Source of the DNA: Mayamaea pseudoterrestris
Taxonomy: Eukaryota > Bacillariophyta > Bacillariophyceae > Sellaphorales > Sellaphoraceae
DNA length: 64,000 bases
Direction: 5' to 3'
Assembly (NCBI GenBank): GCA_027923505.1
Contig: BROI01000004.1
Span: 496,001 to 560,000, forward strand
Numbering within the stretch: position 1 is the stretch's first letter; each line of letters opens with the position of its first letter. The notes beneath the pieces are model-generated. The model worked only from the letters and a program-made list of their open reading frames with translations. It did not search any database and had not been told where the DNA came from. Made by a program: the position numbers and the translations under genes. Shown here one piece after another: positions 42,297 to 53,043 of the stretch.

Positions 42297-43770
42297 ATGA
42301 TTGACTTGGTCTATTTGCGACAACGTGCCGTCGTGCACTCTCGCATGAGAAAGGCTCCAAGCATGGTGGTGGTGAATCCAACTGCTGGTGGCCTGCCGGC
42401 AAAGAATGAGCAGGCGTGGCGCAAGTATGGGCAAGCCAAACGACGAGAATTAGTCGAGCAAGATGATTTGCAAGGTGGCAAGGAGTTTGACATGAATCCA
42501 AACTGTAACATAGAATGCTATTTTCAGCTAGCCGAAAGAGTAAGTGGGATGTGATGCGTGATTCGATGCCGTGCTTGCTGTCGTGACGACTCACAAAATC
42601 ACCTTTACTTTGCTACTGCAGGTTGTTGCTCAGTTCAAAACCATGATTGAAACACTCGAACCTTTGACATTTGAACGAACATATATCATGGGGCATCGCT
42701 TGGTGGCATTCTTTTCCGAGGCCCTACCCCGTCATCCCGAATACATGGACTCTAGCATGGACAAGCGTCGGAGCGAAACGATTCGCGATTTGGTGTGGAT
42801 TCATCAGCGACTGGAGGAGATTGCTCTCAAGATTGACGAGGAGCAGCTCAATCGCTACATTACGGATGAATATGAACCTGAAGCTGACGATGACTCGACG
42901 ACTTGCTCGTCGTCGAGTAGTGGCGAAGAAACGTGGAGTCATGGCAAGGACGCTGCTACTGATGCGGAATCCAAGGTGAGTTCACACCTGATTACGCCAG
43001 GCGGTACCTGGGAAAGCTTTGACGGATGGTCCCTGGACACTTTGAGTGAAGACGAGACTCCGCATTTGCTAGAATCCGATACGAGTTTGACGTCGTCGAG
43101 GGATACAATCAGTCTGGAGGATCTGCCCGAGTTTGATAGCGCCTTGTCGCTGCCGATTCGCCATCCTGTCGATGCACCCACGGAGGAACCGAATGACATT
43201 GCAGAAACGGACGGTTTGGATCCTGACCTTGATATGGACCTGCTTGAAGAGGACGAAGATGATGCCATTGACGAAAAGTACATGAGCACGCTTCGTCCTG
43301 ATCTCTTTGAGATTCAGCAAGCCGTCCGATCATCCCAATTTCTTCGACAAATTGCCGAGGAGGATGTGGAGTACGAGTGGGACTCTGAAGCGAATGATAG
43401 CTGGGCCCAGGATGTGGACAGTGACGAGTTTGCCGACTGCGTTTTGGAATTAGGTGACAGTTTCGATGGCGATGACAGCCGCATGGCCTTGGGTGAGATT
43501 GTAAGAAACGTCGGTGGACATTTTGTAAAGCATAACTCAACAATACCTCACTTGTTGGCAAAGTCACTGACCTTTGACGAAGACATGCCGGACGATGAAG
43601 CGACTTGGTCGGCGAAATCACGACCAATTTCTCATTCGTTGCCAAGCACCCAATTGTTTTCGTATGAAGTTGATGCTCCAGATGATGAAGCACGCTCGTG
43701 GGCATCTGTTAAGCGTGACCCTGCGAGACGAGCTCTGTTTCAATGTGATGATGTGTCATACTCTGTTTGA
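42297..43770 (+). CDS. MIT/USP8-dimerisation-like acidic protein
   Basis: Exons 42297-42539 and 42622-43770 give 463 aa. The 82-bp intron (42540-42621) has donor GTAAGT and acceptor CTACTGCAG, in phase 0 (LAER|VVAQF). Residues ~72-170 are helical: NIECYFQLAERVVAQF, then FERTYIMGHRLVAFFSEALPRHPEYM. This resembles the USP8_dimer domain of USP8/STAMBP ('aYxLyLRYv...lPkHPdY'). There is no deubiquitinase domain. The rest is strongly acidic with Ser/Asp/Glu runs and no motif I recognise. It may have an endosomal adaptor role, by analogy only. An alternative Met exists at 42345. Confidence 0.55.
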
Positions 43771-44011
43771 TAAGTTGCCTTTACTGACAATTTAAAAGTC
43801 CATGCGTAGTTTGTGCACTACTACTGTCGCTAGTTTTATATCGTACATATACTTCGGTGGTCTAAGTGAGTTCATAGTTTCGTGTTAGTTGGAGTGAGCT
43901 GCATGCCTGCAGGAAACTCTGTCGATGCCTACCAGGTATAACGGTTTAGCTCAGTAGCTGAATGCCGGAGCGGTACTCACGTTCTGCTCGCATCCTTTGA
44001 AGCGCTCCACC

Positions 44012-45553
44012 ATGGATTTTTGTTGCCCTCTCGCATCAACGAGATCATTCATGCGCATGATCAGGCTTCCTATACTTCTCTTGAGCATCAAGCCATCTCG
44101 CAGTCTTCAGACTTATAGTTTCAAGGAGTTATCGCTTCGTTCTTTGCCGTTACATCGTTGTTCCTCGTCCTTATTGTTCACCTCATCAGCTTCTTCGCCC
44201 ATTATGATTCCAAGTCCACCGCTCGAATACACTACGATTTCCAATCCATTTGATTTGAACGATTTGAACCAATTGTGTGTCCAAACTGAAGAGGAGCGTC
44301 AAAAGGGCTATGACTTGTCGCGCAAGATACACGTGGCGCTGGTGCAAGCTCGACGCGCCATTGCGCTCAATCAGCTTGAGCAAACCGCGCTTGAGCAAAT
44401 CGATGCATACGCCGTTGAAGTCAAACAGCAGCAGTCAAAAGACAGGGAGCCTCGCATTGCAAACTTGAATCATCGCATGGAAGAAATTGCTCGCGTCAAG
44501 GCATTGCAGCACTTTTTGACAACTGGTCAACTAATTGCTCCGTCCTCGTTACCGGCCATCTCCGACGAAGAGTACTTGGCAGGCGCCTGCATGGGACTGG
44601 CGCAGGATTTACAACGTTACGGTCTTGGGAGAGCAACGGCTCGCGATGAGGACTCGGTCAAGATGGCGTGCGACCTGGTGCGTTCCATTCTCGATTACTT
44701 GCTCAAATTTGACTTTCGAAACGGGCCGTTGCGCCGCAAGTATGATGGTACCAAGTATTCTTTGAAGGCTTTGGAGACGCTGCTATATGAGTTAGCTGTG
44801 ACGGGTGGGAGCAAGCAGGAGCAAGAGGAAACACCTGAGAGTAAACGACCCCGTCTCGAAGATTCATCCTTGCTTCCACACAACGAACTCGATGCCATCC
44901 GACTTCGCATGGAGCATCGCGACGAATTGCGAGAAAACTTGATCAAAAAATGTCGAGATGGTCAAAAGGCTGCCAAGCAAGCAATTTTTGCCTTGCATCG
45001 AGGCGACAAGGACCGCGCGCTCAAGCTCTTGGCCGAGTGTCACCACTGTATAACGAATGAACTGTTGCCGATTGTTAAGGAAGAACCGCCACTCAAGTTT
45101 GGATCTTTTGCAAATGTTCTCGAGGAATATGTGGAGGCCAAACTGTTTGCCTGTTGGTTATACGGACCGGACGTGAACACGACACAAACTGTAAGTGCCT
45201 GTGGCACCATACTAAAGCCAGAGGACTTTGACATTCATCTTGATCCAGAAGTTTATCTTGGTGGTCTTTGCGACCTTACAGGAGAGGTAGGCCGATACGC
45301 CGTGCAGCGCGGCACGTTGCGGGACGACGACGGAGTCAAGCTGTGCCTTCAGACGAATCGAGATATTCAAACGAGTATTGAATCCATGGAGCGTATTCCA
45401 ACGGGCACCATGAAGAAGATGGATCAGCTCAGTCGTAGCGTGGAAAAGTTGGAGCGCATGCTCTACGAAATGAGTCTATCTACGGCGGTAGGCCGAAACG
45501 TGAAGAGTCAAGTGGATGATGTCGAAATGCATGGGGGCGGCGATGATCTTTGA
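44012..45553 (+). CDS. Translin-TRAX fusion protein (single-chain C3PO-type nuclease)
   Basis: One uninterrupted frame encodes 513 aa with two translin-family domains. Domain 1 (~88-265) resembles translin: ISDEEYLAGACMGLAQDLQRYGL and RNGPLRRKYDGTKYSLKALETLLYEL, matching translin's LRKRYDGLKY. Domain 2 (~293-485) resembles TRAX: VLEEYVEAKLFACWL carries the two Glu of TRAX EYVEA, and VYLGGLCDLTGEVGRYAVQ keeps the catalytic DLTGE pattern. Residues ~278-283 (KRPRLE) in the linker look like a nuclear signal, as in TRAX's N-terminus. Elsewhere translin and TRAX are separate proteins in an octamer that cleaves RNA. The N-terminal 80 residues are basic/hydrophobic and could be an organelle presequence. 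A start near 44204 (MIPSPPLEY) would drop most of it. Confidence 0.82.
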   Translation: MDFCCPLASTRSFMRMIRLPILLLSIKPSRSLQTYSFKELSLRSLPLHRCSSSLLFTSSASSPIMIPSPPLEYTTISNPFDLNDLNQLCVQTEEERQKGYDLSRKIHVALVQARRAIALNQLEQTALEQIDAYAVEVKQQQSKDREPRIANLNHRMEEIARVKALQHFLTTGQLIAPSSLPAISDEEYLAGACMGLAQDLQRYGLGRATARDEDSVKMACDLVRSILDYLLKFDFRNGPLRRKYDGTKYSLKALETLLYELAVTGGSKQEQEETPESKRPRLEDSSLLPHNELDAIRLRMEHRDELRENLIKKCRDGQKAAKQAIFALHRGDKDRALKLLAECHHCITNELLPIVKEEPPLKFGSFANVLEEYVEAKLFACWLYGPDVNTTQTVSACGTILKPEDFDIHLDPEVYLGGLCDLTGEVGRYAVQRGTLRDDDGVKLCLQTNRDIQTSIESMERIPTGTMKKMDQLSRSVEKLERMLYEMSLSTAVGRNVKSQVDDVEMHGGGDDL

Positions 45554-45874
45554 GCGACTGTGAATCCCACTATCAACTCTATATAGCTCACATGAGTCTA
45601 TCTTAATGAATTGAGGCTGTTTTTGCGTCTATTATCGTGTATCCCGCGGCATGCCAGCTATCGTCCGTCGTCAAACACAAACCATATAGCGTTGCTTGCT
45701 GGATCAGTAGCAGTGCGACAGGTGTGACAGCTTGACAAGATCTCGTTCCGTCTTCGATGCTGCTCTCACATTACATCATCACTCTACAGCTTTTAAACTA
45801 TCTTACGACCTGACTTAGACTTTTAAACGCCCTCAGCCATTCTCGTATCCAAAATTTGAAAGTATTTAGCAATC
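45554..45874. other. Spacer upstream of the glutaredoxin gene
   Basis: 321 bp. No gene seen. It holds the fusion gene's 3' UTR and the glutaredoxin promoter. Confidence 0.4.
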
Positions 45875-46414
<540 letters not shown>

Positions 46415-46590
46415 TTTTGAGATCAAATAATGCATGCACACAGTGATATCAGTTGGTGCAGTCGCTGATAACATAATTGTTTTTGACTTGAACCATTGTA
46501 CATATGAATTTATAAATGTTGTTTTAGAGATCTAAAGCGACTACGGCGGGTGGACTACGATGAAGTCTCTGGCAAGGTGTGCTTAGGTCT

Positions 46591-47556
46591 TTACAAACAT
46601 TCCTCCGTCCATATCAGCGGAAAGTCTTCATCAGGTACAGTCATGTTGTTCAAGGCAGCTTGTTCAACGTATGGCCTCCACAGCCGACTCTTCCTGGCGT
46701 CCTCGGTAAACTTGACGTGTCCAGGAACAAAATGCAATCCCAAGCCTCGTCGTGGTCGATGCTTGCTACTGTTCTTTGCACTGCCATGCCACGTTCGACC
46801 ATTGTGAATGGAGACGCCTCCAGCTTTGAGGCCTGCCATGCTGACAATGCGAGCGTCAAGCTCACTCGCAGCTAATCCGTAAGCTTGCGCTGCAGATTCC
46901 AGCAAGCATCGACCACCTTCAGTTTGGAAAAACTGTTGCGACGTTCCAACTCGTCCATCGCCCCAAACGTGGCTCCCTCGAACATATTCCAATGGTCCAA
47001 TTTCCTCGTCCATGTCATCGAGCGCCACCCACACAGTCACAACGCCACTTGGTTCAAACATGAAATAGGGTGCGTCGCGATGAAACGAAAGGGGTGGTGC
47101 ACCCGGTGGCTTGGCCCACACTTGATCCTGCGCCAGTCGCGTCGACTTCCATCCAGCCAGTTGCGCCACCACTTGGCCCAAGTGCATGTCGCAGGCCAAT
47201 CGACGAAACAGTTGGTCCGCCTTGTGAACGTTGATCACTTGAATGACCTTGACGTTTTCCGTATTGCCGGTGAAGCCCAAAGGTGCGGATGTAGTGACTG
47301 ACTGTTTGATCTGTTTCGGCATCTTGTCGGGTGCTTGGCCACGGTCGTAGTGACCACGAAGGATTTCCTCCAGGCGAGCGTTCAAGTGCTTTACTAAGGA
47401 GACTGACAAGATTTGCTTGAAGACAACGAATCCATCTCGTTGATAGGCCGATGAAACATGTAAAGGCAATTCTATAGAGCAGTGGTGGGTAGTGCGGTTG
47501 TCGTCGTTGGAATCCTTATTTTCTTGAGCCAGCCGAAAGGTCCAATCATTGTCCAT
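46591..47556 (-). CDS. Phytanoyl-CoA dioxygenase (PhyH) family protein
   Basis: A single exon encodes 321 aa. PhyH enzymes are Fe(II)/2-oxoglutarate oxygenases. Motifs: YQRDGFVVFKQIL, LAQDQVWAKPPGAPPLSFHRDAPYF with the H-x-D pair, VTVWVALDDMDEEIGPLEYVRGSH and GVSIHNGRTWHGSAKN with the distal His, then RPRRGLGLHFVPGHVKF with the 2-oxoglutarate Arg. All metal ligands are present, so it should be active. The substrate is unknown. It has no obvious PTS1; the C-terminus is EECL. It converges on the glutaredoxin gene 176 bp away. Confidence 0.9.
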   Translation of the reverse strand: MDNDWTFRLAQENKDSNDDNRTTHHCSIELPLHVSSAYQRDGFVVFKQILSVSLVKHLNARLEEILRGHYDRGQAPDKMPKQIKQSVTTSAPLGFTGNTENVKVIQVINVHKADQLFRRLACDMHLGQVVAQLAGWKSTRLAQDQVWAKPPGAPPLSFHRDAPYFMFEPSGVVTVWVALDDMDEEIGPLEYVRGSHVWGDGRVGTSQQFFQTEGGRCLLESAAQAYGLAASELDARIVSMAGLKAGGVSIHNGRTWHGSAKNSSKHRPRRGLGLHFVPGHVKFTEDARKSRLWRPYVEQAALNNMTVPDEDFPLIWTEECL

Positions 47557-47897
47557 TCCTTTTTAAACTTTCTATTCGTACTCGGACTCTGACATTCCAG
47601 TGTGTTAAATAACTCGACGTCCTGGAGGCTTTGAGCAGAGATGCGCTCTCGTCGCTTCTCATGGTGTCGCCATTTTCGAATTTGATCCATGTCGCAGCGT
47701 TACAAGAGAATGTCAGCTATTCACGGCAAACCTGGTGATTTTAAATTGCTAGCCAGTCTACAGTCTAAAGTATAGCTCACTAATTAGATATGTACAGGAG
47801 CTTTCACTACTGCATTTAATGTCTTCCTTTGTTAAGCGGGTTGCATTTGACGACAGCAAGGTAGACTTGCCTCAAGCAGATCACGTGGGTCAAGCAT
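47557..47897. other. Spacer upstream of the PhyH gene
   Basis: 341 bp between the PhyH start and the stop of the first CCCH paralog, both minus strand. No gene seen. Confidence 0.4.
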
Positions 47898-50606
47898 TCA
47901 AGATTCATAAGACGAAGGCTTGTGACGCTTCATCGGAGAATAAGCACCATGGATTGAATCCATGTCGTGACCAAGGCGTTGACGGCCGTTTTCGTAGTTT
48001 GACCAAGTACCATAAGGTTTAAACTGATAAGGTTCCAGGTCCATGCTTTGGTTGTGCGGTGCATCGGACCGTGAATGGCAAGTGGAGGGCTGGTCCATTG
48101 CCTCTGCACTTTCATACATAAAAAAGCGCTGTGGAGTCTCTGGTGATGCTCCAGATCCGTTCACGCCCTTACTGCGGCTATGCGTCTGACCATAGTATGA
48201 CTTTGCATCGGGCGACGGCCGGCGACGCTCCTTTCGATGCGCCGCTAAAGTAACGATTTCTGATATGATTTTCGAAGGGAGTGAACTTGGCGGCATGCCC
48301 TTGGAAACAGCCCAAAAAGTGATAATCACGGCCTTTTCCAACGCGCTTCGCGCGTCGTCTTCGGTGGGATACCATGACACGCCTTGGTGGCTCACGTGAG
48401 CAGTGGGACCTCCTGCCGCAAAGATAACATTTCGATTCTTCTCATGCGCCATCCGGCTCTCAGTCGAGTAGCGTGCTGTGTACCATTTTCGTTCATTTGC
48501 AATGATTGACAGACAAGAAACGTTTTCATGATACGTCTCCTTTACATTTGCTGGCAACTGTTTGTCACATTCCGACCAAAATTCTTCCATCAATTCATTG
48601 CTCCATGGGTAATGAATATGAATAAATTTGCATCCCCAAGACCTACATCCTTTTGTATTTTGAAATGAACAGCAAAACGGCTGTCGGCTTTCTGGGAGAA
48701 CCCAGAATGAGGCATCCAACGTCGGAAAACACATGCCCAGTGTGCATTTCTCGTTGTTCACGTCGTCGCGGTTCGGCAAACTGTTTGTTGATTGCGTTGT
48801 TAAATCTTGATTGGAATCCAACCGATTAAGCACTGCGGGCCGAGCCGACTGAGTAACAGGCTCGGCTGCTGATAATTCGCCGCAAAGTAATGAACTCTCA
48901 GATACCTTGCTGAGGCCATCTTCTGATAGTACTTTGGCTGGCGATACTGGATCAGTAGCGCCTTCAACTACGACCTCTCCTTTGAATACTTCCATCTTGA
49001 TCGGCAAAAACGCGCTTTTCGTCACGCGCGCTGCCTCCCCCTCAGGGTCCAAGTCCAACCCAATTGCCATTAGCCTGTCAATTCGCTCTTGTGATAAATC
49101 GGCTGAGTGACTACATCCCTTGACCCGATTCAGCACTGTATTCAAGTATCGGCGTCGCTGTGCACTTATCCAACGTATAATGATTGAGCTTTTGATCCCG
49201 GCGATTTCAAAGGAGTTGTTCTCCTCATTCTTGCATTCCGAAAGCAGGTTGAACATCGTCTCCCATTTCTTGTCAGATGTATTCGGCGCAGCGACAAGAC
49301 TCTGTTCTACCTTTACCTTCTCGTCAGTCGTACCCCCGATTGCTGTTGAATCTAACTCAGTATTGATTTCCGATTGCGTGACATTGGTCGTTACATCATG
49401 TTGCTCCATCATCCGCATGTCGCTAGGATTGTCCGCTGAAGTAAAAGATTGGGAAGCTAAGCTTGGCTCCGCAAAAGCATTGGGACCTGCCGAAGCATGA
49501 CATGTTGAAACTGTATCATGTTCCTTGCAATCAACTTTTGTTGTCGAGTTAGCGGCTGGTAGTGGAAGGTCGAGCGTGTCAACAAGTTTTTCGGTCGTCG
49601 TCACTGCACTTTCGTCCTCGGCAGGTGGTTTGTCCATGAAAAGTCCAATGGATCTGAATCGCAATAGCTTTTCATCCGAGAGGGCTTCTGCGGCATCGGT
49701 TTCGCGTAGGCGATAAAGATGTTCTTGTTCCAGTATCCAGCGGTATAGGTCTGACTTCTTGTCCAGCTGAAATTCTCCAACGACAAGAGTCTTGATAAGT
49801 TTTAGCTGCGCGAACATGGAATTCCATCTATCGACCTGAGATTTTTTACCAGCGGGTATATGTTTGCCTTGTTTGGTTTCTGGTACAGTTTTGTTAAGTC
49901 TGTGAAATACTGTTCGACTTGCAGCAAAAGTTGCAGACTTTTGCTTGAGCAAAGTGTTGGCTTTCCAGACGAAACCGCGACGACAAACGTTTCGCCGACC
50001 TGCAGCAACTCTACTTATCTCTACGCTATAGTTGTGTACTTTGTTCGGCTCAATTTCAAATTGTCGTGCCGCTTCCTTGTACGATGAAAATGACGCAATG
50101 TTTGCGCCGGTGGTAGCGTCGAGTTGATACAGCTTTGGGCCATCATTCACTTCAGACGGCGCTTGCACGACAGCTCCAGTGTCACTGACGTCCTGTACAG
50201 TTATTACATTGGTAGAGTCCGACGTATTTTCCGCTTCGACGGCGACCGAGTCGACTGGATTGTCGACAGGCGTTTGAGAGATTGCTTCAGCCGCTTGAGA
50301 GATTGCTTCAGCGGCAACGTCTTGGTTGATTGCCGACTGGCCTTCTGCTTCCGACGGAAGAAGAGTCAAGTTTTCAAAAGTATCCAAATTGAATCCGACT
50401 TCTTCGAACTTGCGAGTCCGTGCTGGAACATCGTAAAAAGTTTGCGTCTCGAGCCAGCGATAGAGGTTCTCGCCCTTTACAGTCGCCTCCTTCGAAAATT
50501 CGAACCGTCCATCAAAAGTCTTGGTGGCGCAAAAGGCATCAAACATTGTCTGCCATGAGTTCACAGTCGGAGGTGAGTCACTGGATAAGTTCTCTGTTTC
50601 CATCAT
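47898..50606 (-). CDS. HA-repeat and CCCH zinc-finger protein, paralog A
   Basis: A single exon encodes 902 aa from MMETENLSS; a longer frame upstream is not shared with its paralog. Three diverged helicase-associated (HA)-like repeats are near residues 18-75, 260-325 and 447-520 (W-x-x-MF ... LYRWL-x-x-Q ... RF-x-x-IG-x-x-x-D). Between the first two, ~155-215 is a domain like KLYQLDATTGANIASF-SSYKEAARQFEI-RRGFVWKAN. A CCCH finger (C646-x7-C654-x4-C659-x3-H663) is followed by a block with KWYTARYST, VIFAAGGPTA, GVSWYPTEDDARSALEKAVI. The same layout recurs in the gene at 53532-56228. The finger suggests RNA binding; the function is unknown. Confidence 0.85.
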   Translation of the reverse strand: MMETENLSSDSPPTVNSWQTMFDAFCATKTFDGRFEFSKEATVKGENLYRWLETQTFYDVPARTRKFEEVGFNLDTFENLTLLPSEAEGQSAINQDVAAEAISQAAEAISQTPVDNPVDSVAVEAENTSDSTNVITVQDVSDTGAVVQAPSEVNDGPKLYQLDATTGANIASFSSYKEAARQFEIEPNKVHNYSVEISRVAAGRRNVCRRGFVWKANTLLKQKSATFAASRTVFHRLNKTVPETKQGKHIPAGKKSQVDRWNSMFAQLKLIKTLVVGEFQLDKKSDLYRWILEQEHLYRLRETDAAEALSDEKLLRFRSIGLFMDKPPAEDESAVTTTEKLVDTLDLPLPAANSTTKVDCKEHDTVSTCHASAGPNAFAEPSLASQSFTSADNPSDMRMMEQHDVTTNVTQSEINTELDSTAIGGTTDEKVKVEQSLVAAPNTSDKKWETMFNLLSECKNEENNSFEIAGIKSSIIIRWISAQRRRYLNTVLNRVKGCSHSADLSQERIDRLMAIGLDLDPEGEAARVTKSAFLPIKMEVFKGEVVVEGATDPVSPAKVLSEDGLSKVSESSLLCGELSAAEPVTQSARPAVLNRLDSNQDLTTQSTNSLPNRDDVNNEKCTLGMCFPTLDASFWVLPESRQPFCCSFQNTKGCRSWGCKFIHIHYPWSNELMEEFWSECDKQLPANVKETYHENVSCLSIIANERKWYTARYSTESRMAHEKNRNVIFAAGGPTAHVSHQGVSWYPTEDDARSALEKAVIITFWAVSKGMPPSSLPSKIISEIVTLAAHRKERRRPSPDAKSYYGQTHSRSKGVNGSGASPETPQRFFMYESAEAMDQPSTCHSRSDAPHNQSMDLEPYQFKPYGTWSNYENGRQRLGHDMDSIHGAYSPMKRHKPSSYES

Positions 50607-51034
50607 TATGCTTTTTTCTCTGAATAAGGTATGGTTCAAGTAGGCTGATCGCGCTCGTCCAAGGTCTGAAAGCAAGCTGCAATGTCTTGAATTGAATTTA
50701 AGCTGCTGTTCACCCCAGTCTCGTCTACTTCGTTGTAAATATATAGAGAGCAGTGCTTGAAAGCTCCAGGCTTGCGCTATGGGGTGGTATACACCTTCGC
50801 CCTGCAAAAGCTTTCCAAGTAAGTGTGTATTGAATATTGAAGTTTATGGCGCCATGGTCGAATGATGTGTTGCGTAGACGCATGAGAACCAGTGCGATGG
50901 ACCATATGGTTTGCAGTCGTGGCGAAAGGACGACGGAAAGCGAAATAGCATTGTTTAGTTTGATGCTGTTATATCATATTCTTTACATTGACATGTGAGA
51001 CGCTCGTAATACTGAACTCGAGTGAGCTCATTTC
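50607..51034. other. Spacer upstream of CCCH paralog A
   Basis: 428 bp. The ~200 bp next to paralog A remain open in frame but lack conservation. No other gene seen. Confidence 0.4.
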
Positions 51035-51937
51035 CTACTGTAGGAACTTGACATTCTTTTCTAAAAAAGATTCAATCGTCTCAAAGCTCATGAATATAAT
51101 GCCTTGTCCAGGAACGACCCGCCCAAGTCGCGGCACGACGCCAGCGTAGAAGGCACGCACTCCCTCCTTTTGCAAAATTTGCCGAAAGCAGTCAATGGTG
51201 CTTTTGTATTGCTTCGCCTTGGTCCCTTGCATTCTCGTTTTAACAACATCAAAGGGATTATTTCCAAGTGTGCTAAAGCACCCAGCCGTCATTCCGCCGA
51301 GCAAACTTAGTAGCGGCGTCATGGGTCGACCGTCATTCGTCACGTAGCGCTTGAACTCGTTGAACCACATGAATCGCAACCCTTGATTGCTTCCTTGCTT
51401 CAACGCCGTTGCTGCACCACCTTGGTAAATTCCTGCTAGTCCTTCCGTCTGATAAATGTGTTTGAAACCCTTGACAAAGGGAAGGTTCAACTCGATGCAC
51501 TTTGTCTTGACCGTTTCGACCGGTGCCACAATGATGATTGCCTCCACAACACCAGCGCCAAGACCCGCCACAAAATTCTGGAGTGGCGTGAGATTGCCTT
51601 GTGCGTCACGCAGATTGTCCTTGATGACAGCGTTCAAACCGAACCGAATTCCAGCCTTCGGCATGCTGCCGATCAATGTTGGCGCCAGTCCTCGATACAG
51701 ACTCAAAAATCCAGTGGTTTGGACGGTGTAGCGGAGTCCGCCCATCATGCCAGAGTATGGCAAGGGTGTGCCCTTGGTTTGTAGCTGGAGTTGCGTTTTT
51801 GTGAATTCCATCGGCCATACAAGAGTCGCTTCCACGCCTCCAGCAATGCAACCAGCCGCCATGGGTAGTAGTGGATTCTTGTGTTTCTTCCTTGGTGGTG
51901 GTGGAATCTGCTGCGAGATGCTGTTTGTGCTCGCCAT
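51035..51937 (-). CDS. SLC25A1: Mitochondrial tricarboxylate (citrate) carrier
   Basis: A single exon encodes 300 aa with three ~100-residue SLC25 repeats. Each has the carrier signature: WPMEFTKTQLQLQ, APVETVKTKCIELN and NPFDVVKTRMQG, with a matching motif after each odd-numbered helix (GFLSLYRGL, GLAGIYQGG and GVRAFYAGVVPRLGRVVPGQG). The second-domain segment QGGAATALKQGSNQGLRFM matches the citrate transporter (QGLTATVLKQGSNQAIRF). It exports citrate across the inner mitochondrial membrane in exchange for malate. It has no extra presequence; it starts MASTNSISQQ. Confidence 0.94.
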   Translation of the reverse strand: MASTNSISQQIPPPPRKKHKNPLLPMAAGCIAGGVEATLVWPMEFTKTQLQLQTKGTPLPYSGMMGGLRYTVQTTGFLSLYRGLAPTLIGSMPKAGIRFGLNAVIKDNLRDAQGNLTPLQNFVAGLGAGVVEAIIIVAPVETVKTKCIELNLPFVKGFKHIYQTEGLAGIYQGGAATALKQGSNQGLRFMWFNEFKRYVTNDGRPMTPLLSLLGGMTAGCFSTLGNNPFDVVKTRMQGTKAKQYKSTIDCFRQILQKEGVRAFYAGVVPRLGRVVPGQGIIFMSFETIESFLEKNVKFLQ

Positions 51938-52242
51938 GGTGTGTTATGAAATGATAAATTGTATGTGTGTGAAGCTAAAGCAATCGGAAGCAGATTACTG
52001 TAACGCTTGGAGACGATGAAACGATGAGTGAATGCGCAATGAAGTGTGTGAAGGAGGAGATTATGGCCGATGATGGTCGACAGGTCCAAGAGATGGGATG
52101 AACATGATGGTGGTCTCGTCGTCGGCGGATCCGCTTTGTGTCTTAGCGGTAATGGGACTCGTTCCATGAACGTTGCACCGTTGCACCTCGTCACAATTCA
52201 TGATCAACCATAGCTCTTCTATTCGAATACACATACACTGTA
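51938..52242. promoter_or_regulatory. Divergent spacer of citrate carrier and GtrA-like genes
   Basis: 305 bp between two starts, so both promoters must lie here. No element recognised. Confidence 0.4.
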
Positions 52243-53043
52243 ATGCTCTCGCCTTTAAACGATTCGGATGGTCTATTGAACGACAATCGAGACAATGATG
52301 CGGAGCAGCGCCTACCGCAGCAGCATCCACATGCTTCCACGAAAATGAGCTGCAGCTTAATGTGCGGAGAATGCAGTGCCTGTATTACCATCATAATGCT
52401 TGCCATGGCCGATCGCTTGCAGCAACTGCCAGCATCTCCTCGCGTGCTTCGCTGGATGCGTCGGTGGAAGCGTGACAAGCAGTCAACGATGACGCATAAT
52501 GCAGTAGCAGTCGCCAGCGGAGGAGCAAACGATAATGACAATGACGACAAGGATGGCACTGTCTATTGGATTCAAGGATTGGATCAAGTTGTACTCGGAA
52601 ATAAGAGTTTTGCTGAATCTGTCGTCTTTCTCGGGCAATTCAAGCTTTTACCCTACTTGTGCTACATGTTGTCAGGCATGGTATGCGACGTACTCATGCT
52701 GCTGACCGACTTGGCTTGGCACTTTTGGCTTGGCATTCAGGATGCGACAACATGCTGGGTGATTAGCTTTACGTTGAGCATTGTTCCGCGACATTCGGCG
52801 CTAAAGGTAATGTGCTTTGGAAAGTATGTGGGGGGATACTATCATTCGTTGGCGCGCATGTACTTGGGCATGTCGGCAAGCATTGCCTTGTCGACGATTG
52901 GGAACTATTTAATGACCAAACATTGGGGTGTTGCTCACTATGTGGCATGGGTTGTGACGCTGATTTGGACGGGTGTTGTCAACTACTTTGTTTTGAAAAA
53001 ATGCTGGACGTTTGGGGATGACAAGGTGGCTGAAAGCGAATGA
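52243..53043 (+). CDS. GtrA-like four-pass membrane protein
   Basis: A single exon encodes 266 aa. A polar N-terminal region of ~110 residues precedes four hydrophobic segments: around residues 130-165, 172-190, 212-228 and 230-250. The ending MYLGMSASIALSTIGNYLMT, then WVVTLIWTGVVNYFVLKKCWTF, matches the C-terminal signature of GtrA/DPMS-type flippases ('NFxxxxxWTF'). GtrA proteins move lipid-linked sugars in bacteria. The N-terminal Cys-rich part (MSCSLMCGECSAC) could be a membrane-proximal or palmitoylated tag. A second Met (MSCS) would remove 34 residues. Function here is unproven. Confidence 0.68.
   Translation: MLSPLNDSDGLLNDNRDNDAEQRLPQQHPHASTKMSCSLMCGECSACITIIMLAMADRLQQLPASPRVLRWMRRWKRDKQSTMTHNAVAVASGGANDNDNDDKDGTVYWIQGLDQVVLGNKSFAESVVFLGQFKLLPYLCYMLSGMVCDVLMLLTDLAWHFWLGIQDATTCWVISFTLSIVPRHSALKVMCFGKYVGGYYHSLARMYLGMSASIALSTIGNYLMTKHWGVAHYVAWVVTLIWTGVVNYFVLKKCWTFGDDKVAESE

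Noticed and set aside
43945-43990. tRNA-like text 'GGTTTAGCTCAGTAGCTGAATGCC'
   Set aside because: It resembles a D arm, but no anticodon stem, T loop or acceptor stem could be paired.
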